DNA of 64,000 bases, taken from contig JAPORU010000161.1 of NCBI GenBank assembly GCA_026710045.1, positions 20,025-84,024 of the forward strand. Reading direction: 5' to 3'. Source of the stretch: Aestuariivita sp. Its GTDB lineage: Bacteria > Pseudomonadota > Alphaproteobacteria > Rhodobacterales > Rhodobacteraceae. The translations under genes were made by a program, and so were the position numbers. Below the pieces are notes generated by a model. The model had not been told where the DNA came from. It saw only the letters and a list, made by a program, of their open reading frames with translations, and ran no database searches. This document shows positions 10,636-20,363 of the stretch, in pieces (the stretch's first letter is position 1; every line of letters starts with the position of its first letter).

Positions 10636-10899
10636 ATGGCAAATTCAGTTCAGTCGCGAAAGCGTGCACGTCAAAACGAAAGAAAACAGGCTGTCAATAA
10701 AGCCCGAAAATCCCGCATTCGAACGTTCCTTAAGAAAGTAGAAGGGGCCATAGAATCCGGTGACAAGAATGCCGCAACAGCGGCACTTCGTGCAGCCCAA
10801 CCCGAATTAATGCGTGGCACGACAAAAAGGATTTTCCACAAAAATACCGCAGCGCGCAAAATGTCACGGCTGTCAGCGCGCGTGAAATCTCTCGATTAA
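10636..10899 (+). CDS. rpsT: 30S ribosomal protein S20
   Basis: Binds 16S rRNA in the small subunit. The 87 residues begin [13 protein letters not shown], the normal S20 N-terminus. The ATG at 10636 is preceded by AGGAAA; upstream in-frame codons are not needed. The basic helical composition and the C-terminal [15 protein letters not shown] fit the family. A rho-independent terminator follows 35 bp later. rpsT upstream of dnaA is a familiar alphaproteobacterial arrangement. Confidence 0.96.
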   Translation: MANSVQSRKRARQNERKQAVNKARKSRIRTFLKKVEGAIESGDKNAATAALRAAQPELMRGTTKRIFHKNTAARKMSRLSARVKSLD

Positions 10900-10934
10900 T
10901 CATCAGACGACCGAGCCAAAATAGACCGTTGATG

Positions 10935-10960
10935 GCGCTGCAACGTGCAGCGCTTTTTTT
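10935..10960 (+). terminator. Rho-independent terminator of rpsT
   Basis: Stem GCGCTGCA (10935-10942), loop ACG, TGCAGCGC (10946-10953), followed directly by seven T residues (10954-10960). It is one of the clearest terminators in the window and separates rpsT from dnaA. Confidence 0.93.
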
Positions 10961-11402
10961 ATACGCGTGCGGTCAAGTGATTCGTTGCCATGAAAAATTG
11001 ATGTCAAGCGCATAGTTTTCTTGCAGCCAGACAATTATTGTTGTTTAGTCTCACTTAATGATTCACTCATCTGGGAACGGGGCTTCTTCTCAACATTGCC
11101 GAACATGCAGTTTGTTGAAGGAGCCATGTTATGAGGCTTGTAGAATCTACAGCATTGTAACTGTCTGCCAAGTCCGTCTGCCAACGGACATAAGACCCGT
11201 AAAGTAACGGACGCTGAACGCCAGCCGGCTCGCACGAGCCACTTCAGTGTCGGTATGATTCGGCTTCAACCAGCCGATGCTGTCTCGTTATTGGCGGCTC
11301 AATCGCTCAGATGTGGTAAGATTTGTGACCACCTTGTGAAAGAGGTCGACCAATAAAAATCGTTGCTTGGTGCAACATCAATAGGAGGCGGTGAAGCACA
11401 AA
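10961..11402. other. dnaA upstream region with small hairpins
   Basis: About 440 bp without a gene. GTCCGT at 11172-11177 can pair with either of two ACGGAC copies (11184-11189 or 11207-11212), and GGCTC/GAGCC form a third small hairpin (11227-11240). No convincing TTATCCACA DnaA-box cluster or AT-rich unwinding element is seen, so this is not called an origin. An AGGAGG at 11383-11388 precedes dnaA. Confidence 0.5.
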
Positions 11403-12779
11403 ATGACTGAGAGTATATGGAACCAAGTCAAGCAAGAACTCTCTACAATCATTGGTCAGAATAACCACACCTCTTGGATAGAACCTTTATCACTCACCTC
11501 ACTTGAAAACGGCATAGCCTTATTTGAAGCCCCAACAGCATTCATAGGAAAATATGTTAATCAGAATTTTTCCGATCAAATTCGCCGTCAATTCAATAAA
11601 TCGGGCGAAGCGGTACGGAAATTAGAATTTAGCGTTCCAAAGGATACTACTCGAAAGCAACGTAAGAATAAAGATTCCCGTCTCGAAAGGCCCGGTCGGG
11701 CCGATCGGCACAGCGATTCTCAGACATCAAGGCAAATAGGTACCGCGCCCTTGGATCCCCGATTTACCTTTGAAACATTTGTGGTTGGTAAGCCGAACGA
11801 GCTCGCACACGCCGCGGCCCAGAACGTTGCCTTCGGCGGACAGCATACGTTTAACCCCCTCTTTCTCTATGGAGGCGTTGGGTTAGGAAAAACACATCTT
11901 ATGCACGCTATTGCATGGCAATTATGTGCCCGAAATTCCAAGCTCAACGTGCTCTACTTGTCTGCTGAACAATTCATGTACCGCTTTGTTCAAGCTTTGC
12001 GAGAGCAAAAGATGATGGATTTTAAGCATCTCTTTCGATCCGTCGACGTGCTCATGGTTGACGATGTTCAATTTATTGCCGGTAAAGACTCCACCCAGGA
12101 TGAGTTCTTTCATACATTCAATGCCTTAGTCGAGCAAAACAAGCAGATCATTATTTCGGGTGATCGCTCACCTGATGATATGAAAGAACTCGAAAATCGT
12201 ATTCGGTCCCGCCTCCAATGTGGACTTGTGGTTGATTTACACCCGACAGACTACGAACTGCGCCTCGGAATCTTGCATTCAAAGGTTGCCCAGCACCAAG
12301 AAAGTGCGTTTTCAAGTCAGGAGATTTCAAATGATGTCCTGGAATTTCTTGCGCATCGCATCTCAACCAACGTTCGAGCACTCGAGGGCGCATTAACGCG
12401 ACTTTTTGCTTTTTCATCTCTCGTCGGACGACCGATCGACATGGACTTAACGCAAGAATGTCTCTCTGACGTTCTCCGTTCATCCGAACGTAAAATCTCA
12501 ATTGAAGAGATCCAGCGGAAGGTGTCCGACTATTACAATATCAAGATCAGTGAAATGGTTGGTCCCAAGCGCATGCGCTCCTATGCACGCCCACGTCAGA
12601 TTGCGATGTTTCTCGCCAAAAATCTTACCTCTCGTTCGTTACCCGAAATCGGACGATGTTTTGGGGGTCGTGATCATACGACAGTGATGCATGGAGTCCG
12701 CCGTGTTGAGGAACTCCGCAATAACGACGGACAAGTTGCCGAAGACCTGGAAATGCTGCGTCGCATTCTTGAAGGATAA
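11403..12779 (+). CDS. dnaA: Chromosomal replication initiator DnaA
   Basis: ATP-dependent initiator that binds oriC and loads the helicase. The 458-residue protein has N-terminal domain I beginning MTESIWNQVKQEL, a basic linker, the AAA+ core with Walker A GGVGLGKTHL and Walker B VDDVQFI, and a C-terminal DNA-binding domain with signature GGRDHTTVMHGV. ATG 11403 is chosen; an in-frame GTG at 11391 lies only 2 nt from the AGGAGG, too close, though the 14-nt spacing to the ATG is long. It is monocistronic on the plus strand. Confidence 0.95.
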   Translation: MTESIWNQVKQELSTIIGQNNHTSWIEPLSLTSLENGIALFEAPTAFIGKYVNQNFSDQIRRQFNKSGEAVRKLEFSVPKDTTRKQRKNKDSRLERPGRADRHSDSQTSRQIGTAPLDPRFTFETFVVGKPNELAHAAAQNVAFGGQHTFNPLFLYGGVGLGKTHLMHAIAWQLCARNSKLNVLYLSAEQFMYRFVQALREQKMMDFKHLFRSVDVLMVDDVQFIAGKDSTQDEFFHTFNALVEQNKQIIISGDRSPDDMKELENRIRSRLQCGLVVDLHPTDYELRLGILHSKVAQHQESAFSSQEISNDVLEFLAHRISTNVRALEGALTRLFAFSSLVGRPIDMDLTQECLSDVLRSSERKISIEEIQRKVSDYYNIKISEMVGPKRMRSYARPRQIAMFLAKNLTSRSLPEIGRCFGGRDHTTVMHGVRRVEELRNNDGQVAEDLEMLRRILEG

Positions 12780-12917
12780 GGGGTTATCCATTCGAAATGA
12801 ATTTCTTCAAGTAGGATACATTCTGATTTCCTAAAACCCATTAATTTTACCGAGATGATATCCCCAAACATCACATCATCCGGCACATACTATTCACCCG
12901 TCCATTAAATCATCTGT

Positions 12918-14960
12918 TCAACTTCGACCCTCACGCAGCCAGCCAATCGCAATAAGGCTCGAAGCGACAAGGAGCACCAGCCATGCGGGAAGCAACGGAA
13001 ACTGACGAACATCATCCGTCGCATAGGCGTCACGAGGGGTCAGCCCAATCCATCCACGCCCCGCAGCACGGCGACCTTCACGAATGAAGCGAACTGTCGG
13101 GAGTCCGTCTTCCAATCGCATTAGACCACCATCAACAGAGGACACAATCGATTCCAATAGAGCGCCATCACTCAGGGTCTTTTCGAATTCTCTGGGTGCT
13201 GCAGGACCGAGGCCAATCAACGCCCGTTGATCACCCTCGATGAGGCGATAGAGTCCAGTCTCTGGTGCCTCATACGTGGCTTCAAACCGACCGGGTTCAA
13301 CTGCCTCCAATTCAATGGTCTGGGTCTCACCAGACGGCGAGACAATCTGTACCGGCCCGATGTCAGTCTTTAAGGTTCGTCGAATGATCTGCATGATCTG
13401 CCCGGATGTCTCTGCCCATAGCGTTTCTTCCTCAAGTTCTGGCTCTTTCATCATCCAGTGCGCGAGACGCCGCAAAAGTTCCAACTGCGGACCACCGCCT
13501 TCATAACCGCGGCTCCAAAGCCACGCGTGATCAGACGTCAGAAGAGCAACACGACCGTCATTGACTCTGTCAAGTATCAGGAGCGGACTTTGATCGACAC
13601 CCGTCATCAGTGTATTGCCGGTCTGATGATGAACTTCGACCTGTCGAAGCCAGCTCCCCCAGGAATCCCGTCTCGGCAAATTCGAGGTCACTGGATGACG
13701 TTCTCCAATATCTGTAATAGTGGGATTAAAGCGTTGTTGAATAATACGAGCACTTGGTTCAGCTGGCAGGATCGAAGACAATGGCGACCGGAAAATACTG
13801 TCGGCCGAAGCGAAAGCCGGACCTGCGGAAATCAGAACGGCTCCACCGTTACGAACATACTCCGCAACATTTTCAAGATAAATGGCAGGAAGGATTCCTC
13901 GCCGCTTAAAACGGTCAAAAATAATCAGATCAAAATCGGATATTTTTTCGAGGAATAACTCACGGGTGGGGAACGCAATCAGACTCAACTCATTGACAAG
14001 AACACCATCTTGCTTCTCGGGTGGACGTAAAATGGTGAAATGTACGAGATCGACCAAACTGTCGGACTTTAGAAGATTTCTCCAGGCCCGGCCACCTTGA
14101 TGAGGTTCACCCGATACCAACAACACCCGCAACCGATCACGAATTCCATTAACCTGAACCAGCGCAGAATTATTTCGATTCGTAAGCTCGCTGAAGAAGT
14201 CGTCAATAGAAAATTGAATGACGTTGCGTCCACTATGCGTCAGAGTGAACTGCAATGGAATATCTTCACCAACAGGGATAATTCGCGACTCTGTTTCTTG
14301 GCGATCAACAGTGATATGCAATTCAACCGAAGCGTCAGGGACTGGAACAGCACCGTCGCTTTCAATGCGAATTGTGAACGTGACCGGCTCACCCAAAATT
14401 GCATAGGAGGGAGCATCCTTGACGATAATCCTACGATCCCAATCTTTCTGACGACCCGTCAGCAGTACATGCATCGGAGCCGGAAGTGTTGGTGTCTGTT
14501 GAATGTCGTGAATGCGACCATCAGTTACCGCAATTATGCCAGCAATACGAGACGGAGACTCCATCGCGAGAGCTTCCGAGAGCGCCGTCATGAGCTGCGT
14601 TCCGCCATCATCGTCTACGTCTGCAACGCGAACTCTGCGGATCTCGATCGTATCACGAGATGCAATCGCACGTGATAGATCTTCAATGGCCACAGCCATT
14701 TGCTCCGAACGGTCACTGAGCGACTGACTTGAACTCGCATCTTCAATCAACAGAACGATGTCTGTCAATGAGGTACGGATCTCTTCTTGGTAAATTGGAC
14801 CCATCAGAGATCCGAGAATAACCAGAGATGTGAGCGCACGAAGACCCCAACCGGACAAACCCTTCCAGCCCGCCAAGATGACCGAGATCAAAGCAATGAC
14901 AAAGAGGCCCACAATCATCGGCCAAGGCAGCAAAGGATCAAGGAAAATAGATCGTGTCAT
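12918..14960 (-). CDS. Large membrane protein, last gene of the MoxR operon
   Basis: A 680-residue protein with two N-terminal transmembrane helices (about 12-32 and 38-55) and one near the C-terminus (about 655-675), enclosing a large extracytoplasmic or soluble region. That region contains a von Willebrand-like stretch beginning DIVLLIEDASSSQS and a later glutamine-amidotransferase-like fold segment (FDLIIFDRFKRRGILP, NGGAVLISAGPAFA). No catalytic triad could be assigned. Its ATG overlaps the upstream stop (ATGA, 14957-14960). Homologues accompany MoxR/DUF58 systems in alphaproteobacteria; a role in envelope maintenance is inference. Confidence 0.75.
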   Translation of the reverse strand: MTRSIFLDPLLPWPMIVGLFVIALISVILAGWKGLSGWGLRALTSLVILGSLMGPIYQEEIRTSLTDIVLLIEDASSSQSLSDRSEQMAVAIEDLSRAIASRDTIEIRRVRVADVDDDGGTQLMTALSEALAMESPSRIAGIIAVTDGRIHDIQQTPTLPAPMHVLLTGRQKDWDRRIIVKDAPSYAILGEPVTFTIRIESDGAVPVPDASVELHITVDRQETESRIIPVGEDIPLQFTLTHSGRNVIQFSIDDFFSELTNRNNSALVQVNGIRDRLRVLLVSGEPHQGGRAWRNLLKSDSLVDLVHFTILRPPEKQDGVLVNELSLIAFPTRELFLEKISDFDLIIFDRFKRRGILPAIYLENVAEYVRNGGAVLISAGPAFASADSIFRSPLSSILPAEPSARIIQQRFNPTITDIGERHPVTSNLPRRDSWGSWLRQVEVHHQTGNTLMTGVDQSPLLILDRVNDGRVALLTSDHAWLWSRGYEGGGPQLELLRRLAHWMMKEPELEEETLWAETSGQIMQIIRRTLKTDIGPVQIVSPSGETQTIELEAVEPGRFEATYEAPETGLYRLIEGDQRALIGLGPAAPREFEKTLSDGALLESIVSSVDGGLMRLEDGLPTVRFIREGRRAAGRGWIGLTPRDAYATDDVRQFPLLPAWLVLLVASSLIAIGWLREGRS

Positions 14961-17725
14961 TGCCCTAGGCGTTCCAAAAGAGCGGGAACGTGGACCTGAT
15001 CCGACTTATAATTTCCCGTTAAAACGTGCATAACCAAATTCACGCCGAACCGATAGGCCAACTCTCGTTGACGCTCCCCCGACAGTCCGCGCCCAACAGG
15101 CAGCATCGGATGTCCGTCGGCATTGATCGCCCACGCCGCCGCCCAATCGTTTCCGCCAATAACAACCGGCGAAACACCATCATTGAGAGTACGAAAAGGC
15201 ATGCCCTCTATTCTTTCGGCGTCGGAAGGTGCCGCTTCAACCCACACCTTTCGACTAGCATACCGACCAGGAAAATCTTGCAAAAGATAAAAACTACGGG
15301 TCAGAACATGGTCAGAGGGTAAAGGTTCGAGTTGCGGAATATCAATAGATCGGGCAATGTCTTGCAATTTTCGCTCATTCCGCCCCACAATGCCGAGTGC
15401 TGCAGTGTCTGCGTCACGGGTATCAAACACGATCATACCGCCCAAGCGCAGATACGTATTCAAACGTGAATACGCTTCAACAGACGGCGTTGGTTGATCT
15501 TCGGAAATCGGCCAATAAAGCAGTGAAAAAAACGCTAATTCATCTCCTTCCAAATCAACGCCGATTGGACCAGCCGGTTCAACAGTTGTTCTCTGGTACA
15601 GCGTCGCGGACAAACCACGCAATCCCGCTTCGGCAATCTCATCAACCCTTGGATTCCCAGTAATCACATGAGCAAGAACAACATCAGACGTCGCAAGAGC
15701 CGCGCGCGCATCCACATCATCCGCATCGCTCGGTACAACTGTTGCAATCACCATGAAAACCGCCAAGGCAATGATTGAATTAATCGCCCTCAAAGTCCCG
15801 ATACGACCCGTCAAAGCCAATGTCGCCAAAACATCTGCAAGCAACAAAACAATTGCCATCCCCAAAACCATGCCGCCAAGTGGCCGCTCCGAATAAAGGG
15901 ATGCTTGCTCGACGACAACGTGTGCCGGCCAGTCTATTGGCAGCAGATGATCTGCCATACCAAACACGTTACGTGCGATGCGACGCCCATCACTTTGATA
16001 CACACCTGGCATAAGATCCGGTCCTAAAGAGCCGGCAATCATGTCAGCGCCATCAATGCCCACTTCATTCCGTGCATCCGTCAGCCGGCCAAAGCCATCC
16101 ATGACTTGAACAGGTGTCCAGGTCGTTCCCGCAAATTCGACGGGATCGGGTGTCTTGACCGATGAAGACACCGCCAATCGCTCGAGCATCTCAACAAACA
16201 AACCGGACAACGGCAGCGTTGACCATTCGGCATTAGCCGTTACATGGAATAAAATGACTTGACCGTTTTCAACAGCCTTTCGGGTTACCAAAGGCGTGCC
16301 GTCACTTAAGGACGCGATAACTCTCTGTGCGAGATCCGGATCGGGCTGGGCCAATACTTGGGTTTTCACCGTGACGTCATCGGGAACCACAAGTCGATGA
16401 AAGGGCGACGACTTACTAAAAGGCGCGAGAGTCTTGGGCGCCCCCCAACTCATTGCGCCACCAATATTTCGGCCGCCGACTCGCAGTCGAACAGGCATAA
16501 GAGAATGTTCCTCGGCACGAGCGATATCACTTGACGCAAGGCGCGGACCTGCAAACCATAAGAGCAGCCCTCCATTTTGGACCCATTCGATGAGTGCGAT
16601 TTCTTCGTTTGGAGTCAATGTTGCAATGTCAGCCAGCACAATGACATCGGGGTTGGACGGCAAAAACTCGATCAAGGATCCCGTAATCAATTCAGTTGTT
16701 GGTGAAAGGGCGCGTTCCAAATAATGAATTGGCGAGAGTAACTCGGGTCCTTCGCGATCTTCACGCCCCGTGACAAGCAAAACTTCGCGGCGCTTGAGAC
16801 TATCATCAGCCAACGTTACCGCTCCAGCGGAGGTTTGCTCTTGTATATCAAAACGCGTTACCCGGTTACGAAGCTCAGCTGGGAGACTTATTTCCGTCTC
16901 GGTTTCCGTTGCATCCCTCGAAAAAGTTGCAACCAGCGAATCGAATACACGTTCCGTACCTGATGGATCACGGCCCATCGCCAAAATGTTGATGTGTTCT
17001 TCCGCCCGTGAGAAAGCACGCCTCACGGTAAGCTGAATATCCCCCGCATCAAACTGAGCCGGTACGAGAGCATAGATAGGTCGAGACATTTGAAATACAT
17101 GAACTTGTCCACGCTCTTCGAGATCCGTCAAAAGAGTCTCGTGACCGTCATACGTAAGTCCGTCACTCAGCCAAATCGTATCAAATTCTTCTATCTCGAG
17201 ATCATCCATGAACGCTTCAATGCGTGTCGTGTCGGGAAACCAAGGTTTTGGTTCGAATCCTCCAACACGCGTGCGCCACATACTTGCGGTTTGAAATATT
17301 GGTTTTTCGGGTACCGTCAGTTGGACCAACGCAGTCGGGCGACCGGTTCGTCCGGCTTGATCGATTGCACGATTCAAGACATCAAGGACGGTCGTCCAGT
17401 ACGGAGCAGCTGACCATGATCCATCAAACAAAATCAATAACGGTCCTGCATTTCCCGCTTGATCGTCTTGTGGATTACGTACGGGACCGGCCAAACCAAT
17501 AATCATCAATGCAACAATGAGCATTCGAAGAAAAAGCAACCACCAAGGCGTACGGTCAGAAATCCGATCGTCATCCTTGAGACCAAGTAAGAGCGAGACC
17601 GCCGGAAACGTACGTCGTGCGGGCGCTGGCGGAACCGCCCGCAAAATCAGCCACAAGATCGGCAAGGCGGCCAACCCCCAGAGCAACCAAGGTGTGGTAA
17701 AGCCAAAACCATCCAGAACAGTCAT
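14957..17725 (-). CDS. BatA/DUF4159-domain membrane protein
   Basis: A 922-residue protein. The N-terminus (GFTTPWLLWGLAALPILWLIL) and a second helix (LLFLRMLIVALMIIGLAGPV) match the BatA/Aerotolerance N-terminal domain; then come a vWA-like region, a glutamine-amidotransferase-like segment, two further helices around residues 650-710, and a C-terminal DUF4159 domain (LRLGGMIVFDTRD, HVLTRSFYLL). ATG 17725 is chosen because it forms a 4-bp ATGA overlap with the DUF58 stop; an upstream in-frame start would run into DUF58. The cellular function of the family is unknown. Confidence 0.82.
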   Translation of the reverse strand: MTVLDGFGFTTPWLLWGLAALPILWLILRAVPPAPARRTFPAVSLLLGLKDDDRISDRTPWWLLFLRMLIVALMIIGLAGPVRNPQDDQAGNAGPLLILFDGSWSAAPYWTTVLDVLNRAIDQAGRTGRPTALVQLTVPEKPIFQTASMWRTRVGGFEPKPWFPDTTRIEAFMDDLEIEEFDTIWLSDGLTYDGHETLLTDLEERGQVHVFQMSRPIYALVPAQFDAGDIQLTVRRAFSRAEEHINILAMGRDPSGTERVFDSLVATFSRDATETETEISLPAELRNRVTRFDIQEQTSAGAVTLADDSLKRREVLLVTGREDREGPELLSPIHYLERALSPTTELITGSLIEFLPSNPDVIVLADIATLTPNEEIALIEWVQNGGLLLWFAGPRLASSDIARAEEHSLMPVRLRVGGRNIGGAMSWGAPKTLAPFSKSSPFHRLVVPDDVTVKTQVLAQPDPDLAQRVIASLSDGTPLVTRKAVENGQVILFHVTANAEWSTLPLSGLFVEMLERLAVSSSVKTPDPVEFAGTTWTPVQVMDGFGRLTDARNEVGIDGADMIAGSLGPDLMPGVYQSDGRRIARNVFGMADHLLPIDWPAHVVVEQASLYSERPLGGMVLGMAIVLLLADVLATLALTGRIGTLRAINSIIALAVFMVIATVVPSDADDVDARAALATSDVVLAHVITGNPRVDEIAEAGLRGLSATLYQRTTVEPAGPIGVDLEGDELAFFSLLYWPISEDQPTPSVEAYSRLNTYLRLGGMIVFDTRDADTAALGIVGRNERKLQDIARSIDIPQLEPLPSDHVLTRSFYLLQDFPGRYASRKVWVEAAPSDAERIEGMPFRTLNDGVSPVVIGGNDWAAAWAINADGHPMLPVGRGLSGERQRELAYRFGVNLVMHVLTGNYKSDQVHVPALLERLGQ

Positions 17726-18594
17726 GTCGCTGTACCGTCCAAGGCCCCGTACAACCACAGCAAAGCCGATTGTGGATCCCTGTCTGTCTGATGTCGTCCA
17801 TATTGCCACCCAACTTCCGAAGCAAGAACCCTTAATTCGAGTTTCCGGTTGGCCAATCGGTCAAGATACTGTGAGCGCAAGTCTGAAGCCTTGAGCGTTT
17901 GATGGGTCAGCGTTCCGCCAACACTATCAAAAATGGTCCTACCTTGGTATGGAAAGAGCTCTTCATCAGGGTCCAAGACTTGCAGAAGAACGCCCTTAAT
18001 CCCTTTATTGACCGCTTCACCGAGTGCCTCTCGGATAACGTCCATGTCACTTAAGAAATCTGAAATAAACACGGCACGCGAATGAGATTTCATCGCGCTG
18101 TAATCAGGGGGCTCGTAGTCCACCTCTGCATCCTGCGAAAATGCTTCCGCCATGCGAAAAATCTGTTGACGTTCGCAGCGCGGCGGAAGCGTGACATTTG
18201 TGAGCCCCACACGTTCACCGCCACGAACAGACAGAATAGCCGTTGCCAGAGCCAAGAGACGTGAGTGATCAATTTTCCTTGGTCGATTCTTCTTTGACCC
18301 CCAGCGCATGGAGGCCCCTTGATCCACCCAAAAAATTACAGATTGCGCGATCTTCCATTCTCGCTCTCTGACAAAATCCACATCCCCCGACGCACTTCGC
18401 CGATGATCAATATACCGCTTACTGTCACCAATTTGCACAGGGCGATATTGCCAAAAGTCGTCTCCGAGACCCGATCGACGTCGCCCATGCTCTCCAAGTA
18501 ATATCGCGCCGGCGAGATAATCGGCTTGCACCAAAAGTGGCAGTAGATGCGATGCTTCAGCTTCGGCTTTCTGCCGCAATACAGATGACGTCAC
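17722..18594 (-). CDS. DUF58 domain protein
   Basis: A 290-residue cytoplasmic protein of the DUF58 family, a vWA-like fold that pairs with MoxR AAA+ ATPases. The N-terminal GRRRSGLGDDFWQYRPVQIGD and the DHRRSASGD and IDHSRLLALATAIL segments match the family. It starts with a GTG at 18594 overlapping the moxR stop (GTGA) and ends in an ATGA overlap with the BatA gene, implying tight stoichiometric coupling. Probably an adaptor or substrate of MoxR; the client is unknown. Confidence 0.85.
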   Translation of the reverse strand: MTSSVLRQKAEAEASHLLPLLVQADYLAGAILLGEHGRRRSGLGDDFWQYRPVQIGDSKRYIDHRRSASGDVDFVREREWKIAQSVIFWVDQGASMRWGSKKNRPRKIDHSRLLALATAILSVRGGERVGLTNVTLPPRCERQQIFRMAEAFSQDAEVDYEPPDYSAMKSHSRAVFISDFLSDMDVIREALGEAVNKGIKGVLLQVLDPDEELFPYQGRTIFDSVGGTLTHQTLKASDLRSQYLDRLANRKLELRVLASEVGWQYGRHQTDRDPQSALLWLYGALDGTAT

Positions 18595-19598
18595 GTGGAA
18601 CCTTTGGATTTGACCAATTCTGCCGATGTCGATTCAATGAGCTCCGTCAAACTATCTCCACGCGCACGGGCTGCAAAATTTAAACTCATACGATGTCTCA
18701 AGACGGAGGGAAGCATTGCCAGAACATCATATATATTCGGCGCAAGTTGGTTTCGAAGAAGAGCATGGGCACGCGAACTCATGATCAACGCCTGCGATGC
18801 ACGTGGTCCGGGACCCCAGGCAACCATGTCCACAACTTGCCTCGAAGCACTCGGGTCATCAGGCCGAAAAGCACGAACAAGATGAAGAACGAAATTCACG
18901 ACATCTTCACCAACGGGCATACGCCGTACAAGGGATTGAGCGTGAATAAGTTGATCAGCCGAAAAAACCTGTGTGGCTTTGGATTCTTCTACCCCTGTTG
19001 TCGCCCTGAGAATATCTTTCTCCGTATCAAAGTCTGGGAAATCCACATTGATTTGAATAAGAAACCGATCAAGCTGTGCCTCAGGGAGAGGATAGGTTCC
19101 TTCCTGTTCAATGGGATTCTGCGTTGCCAAGACATGAAATGGTGGTTTGAGACGATGATTTTTTCCTGAAATTGTGACAACTTGTTCCTGCATGGCCTGA
19201 AGAAGTGCCGACTGGGTACGAGGACTGGCCCGATTTATTTCATCAGCCATTAAGAGTTGGCAAAAGATCGGACCACGAATAAACCGAAAACTCCGTTTGC
19301 CGTCGTCAGAAGTCTCCAGAACTTCTGAACCGAGAATATCTGCCGGCATAAGATCTGGTGTGAACTGAACACGTTTACCATCAAGACCCATTACCGTGGA
19401 CAGAGTTTCAACAAGCCGCGTCTTACCAAGGCCCGGTAAACCGATGAGTAATGCATGGGCTCCACAGAGAAGAGCGGTCAGGGTTAGATCAACAACACGT
19501 TCCTGGCCAATAAATCTCTTCTTGATTGACTCGCGTGCCACGTTGAGATTGTTCTCAAGTGCTTTGATATCCTCAATCAGCTTTGGATTATCGGCCAT
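18591..19598 (-). CDS. MoxR family AAA+ ATPase
   Basis: A 335-residue chaperone-like ATPase with Walker A GLPGLGKTRLVE and Walker B/DExx LLMADEINRASPRTQSALLQ, followed by the C-terminal lid domain. ATG 19598 is preferred because GAGG lies five bases upstream on the coding strand; longer in-frame starts exist up to 19619. It heads the four-gene operon and is divergent from DUF1285 across about 66 bp, so the two probably share a regulatory region. Confidence 0.92.
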   Translation of the reverse strand: MADNPKLIEDIKALENNLNVARESIKKRFIGQERVVDLTLTALLCGAHALLIGLPGLGKTRLVETLSTVMGLDGKRVQFTPDLMPADILGSEVLETSDDGKRSFRFIRGPIFCQLLMADEINRASPRTQSALLQAMQEQVVTISGKNHRLKPPFHVLATQNPIEQEGTYPLPEAQLDRFLIQINVDFPDFDTEKDILRATTGVEESKATQVFSADQLIHAQSLVRRMPVGEDVVNFVLHLVRAFRPDDPSASRQVVDMVAWGPGPRASQALIMSSRAHALLRNQLAPNIYDVLAMLPSVLRHRMSLNFAARARGDSLTELIESTSAELVKSKGST

Positions 19599-19664
19599 GA
19601 AAACCTCGTTGTTCATCAAAGATCATGCATATTATGTAAATCTGCGACCCAAGATAGTAAAACA

Positions 19665-20249
19665 ATGAATAATCAAAAAACTGTTAGCCTGACAGTGGAG
19701 GAACTTGTTGCGTCTGCTCGAACGGCACAATCGAAATCACTTCCTCCTGTACATCTGTGGGATCCACCTTATTGTGGTGAACTTGATATTCGAATTGCAC
19801 GAGATGGGACTTGGTTCTATTTGGGGACACCGATCGGGCGCATCGAACTGGTACGACTTTTTTCATCGATTCTCAAAAGAGAGGGTGATCGCTATTACCT
19901 GGTGACCCCTGTAGAGAAAGTTGGTATTCGCGTCGATGACGCACCGTTTGTTGCCGTCGATTTTGCCATACGGCAAGAAGAACAAGGCCAGACACTCACC
20001 TTTGAAACCCATGTTGGGGATTTCGCGCGTGCAAGTGCGGATTGTCCGATTCGTGTGACGATTGATCCACAAACGCATGAACCATCACCTTATATCTTAA
20101 TCCGTCGTAATCTTGAAGCGCTTATTGATCGGAAAAGCTTTTACCGTCTCGTTGACCTCGCCGTACATTACCAAGGTTGGTTCGGGGTCTGGTCCCGCGG
20201 AGAATTTTTTCCGATTGTTCGATCCGATGAACTCCCCGAAAACGATTAA
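19665..20249 (+). CDS. DUF1285 family protein
   Basis: A 194-residue soluble protein matching DUF1285, a proteobacterial family of unknown function: PPVHLWDPPYCGELDIRIARDGTW, then GTPIGRIELVRLFSSILKREG and YYLVTPVEKVGI. Its position divergent to moxR is a recurrent alphaproteobacterial pairing and suggests functional association, which is inference. The ATG at 19665 is the first in-frame start. Confidence 0.85.
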   Translation: MNNQKTVSLTVEELVASARTAQSKSLPPVHLWDPPYCGELDIRIARDGTWFYLGTPIGRIELVRLFSSILKREGDRYYLVTPVEKVGIRVDDAPFVAVDFAIRQEEQGQTLTFETHVGDFARASADCPIRVTIDPQTHEPSPYILIRRNLEALIDRKSFYRLVDLAVHYQGWFGVWSRGEFFPIVRSDELPEND

Positions 20250-20363
20250 CAGTTTGACACCATCGATCACCATTGGACGAAACATTACAGATCACCACGG
20301 TTCCGTGATCAAACGCATCCTTTCTGCTGCGACGTCATTGATCGCACCACAGAGCATTCAAAA

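Noticed and set aside
10900..11402. Chromosomal origin beside dnaA
   Set aside because: No cluster of TTATCCACA-type boxes or AT-rich unwinding region was found; in alphaproteobacteria oriC is often elsewhere.
17251..17265. GGTTCGAATCC, a tRNA T-loop-like string
   Set aside because: It lies inside the BatA/DUF4159 coding frame and no acceptor, D or anticodon stems can be built around it.
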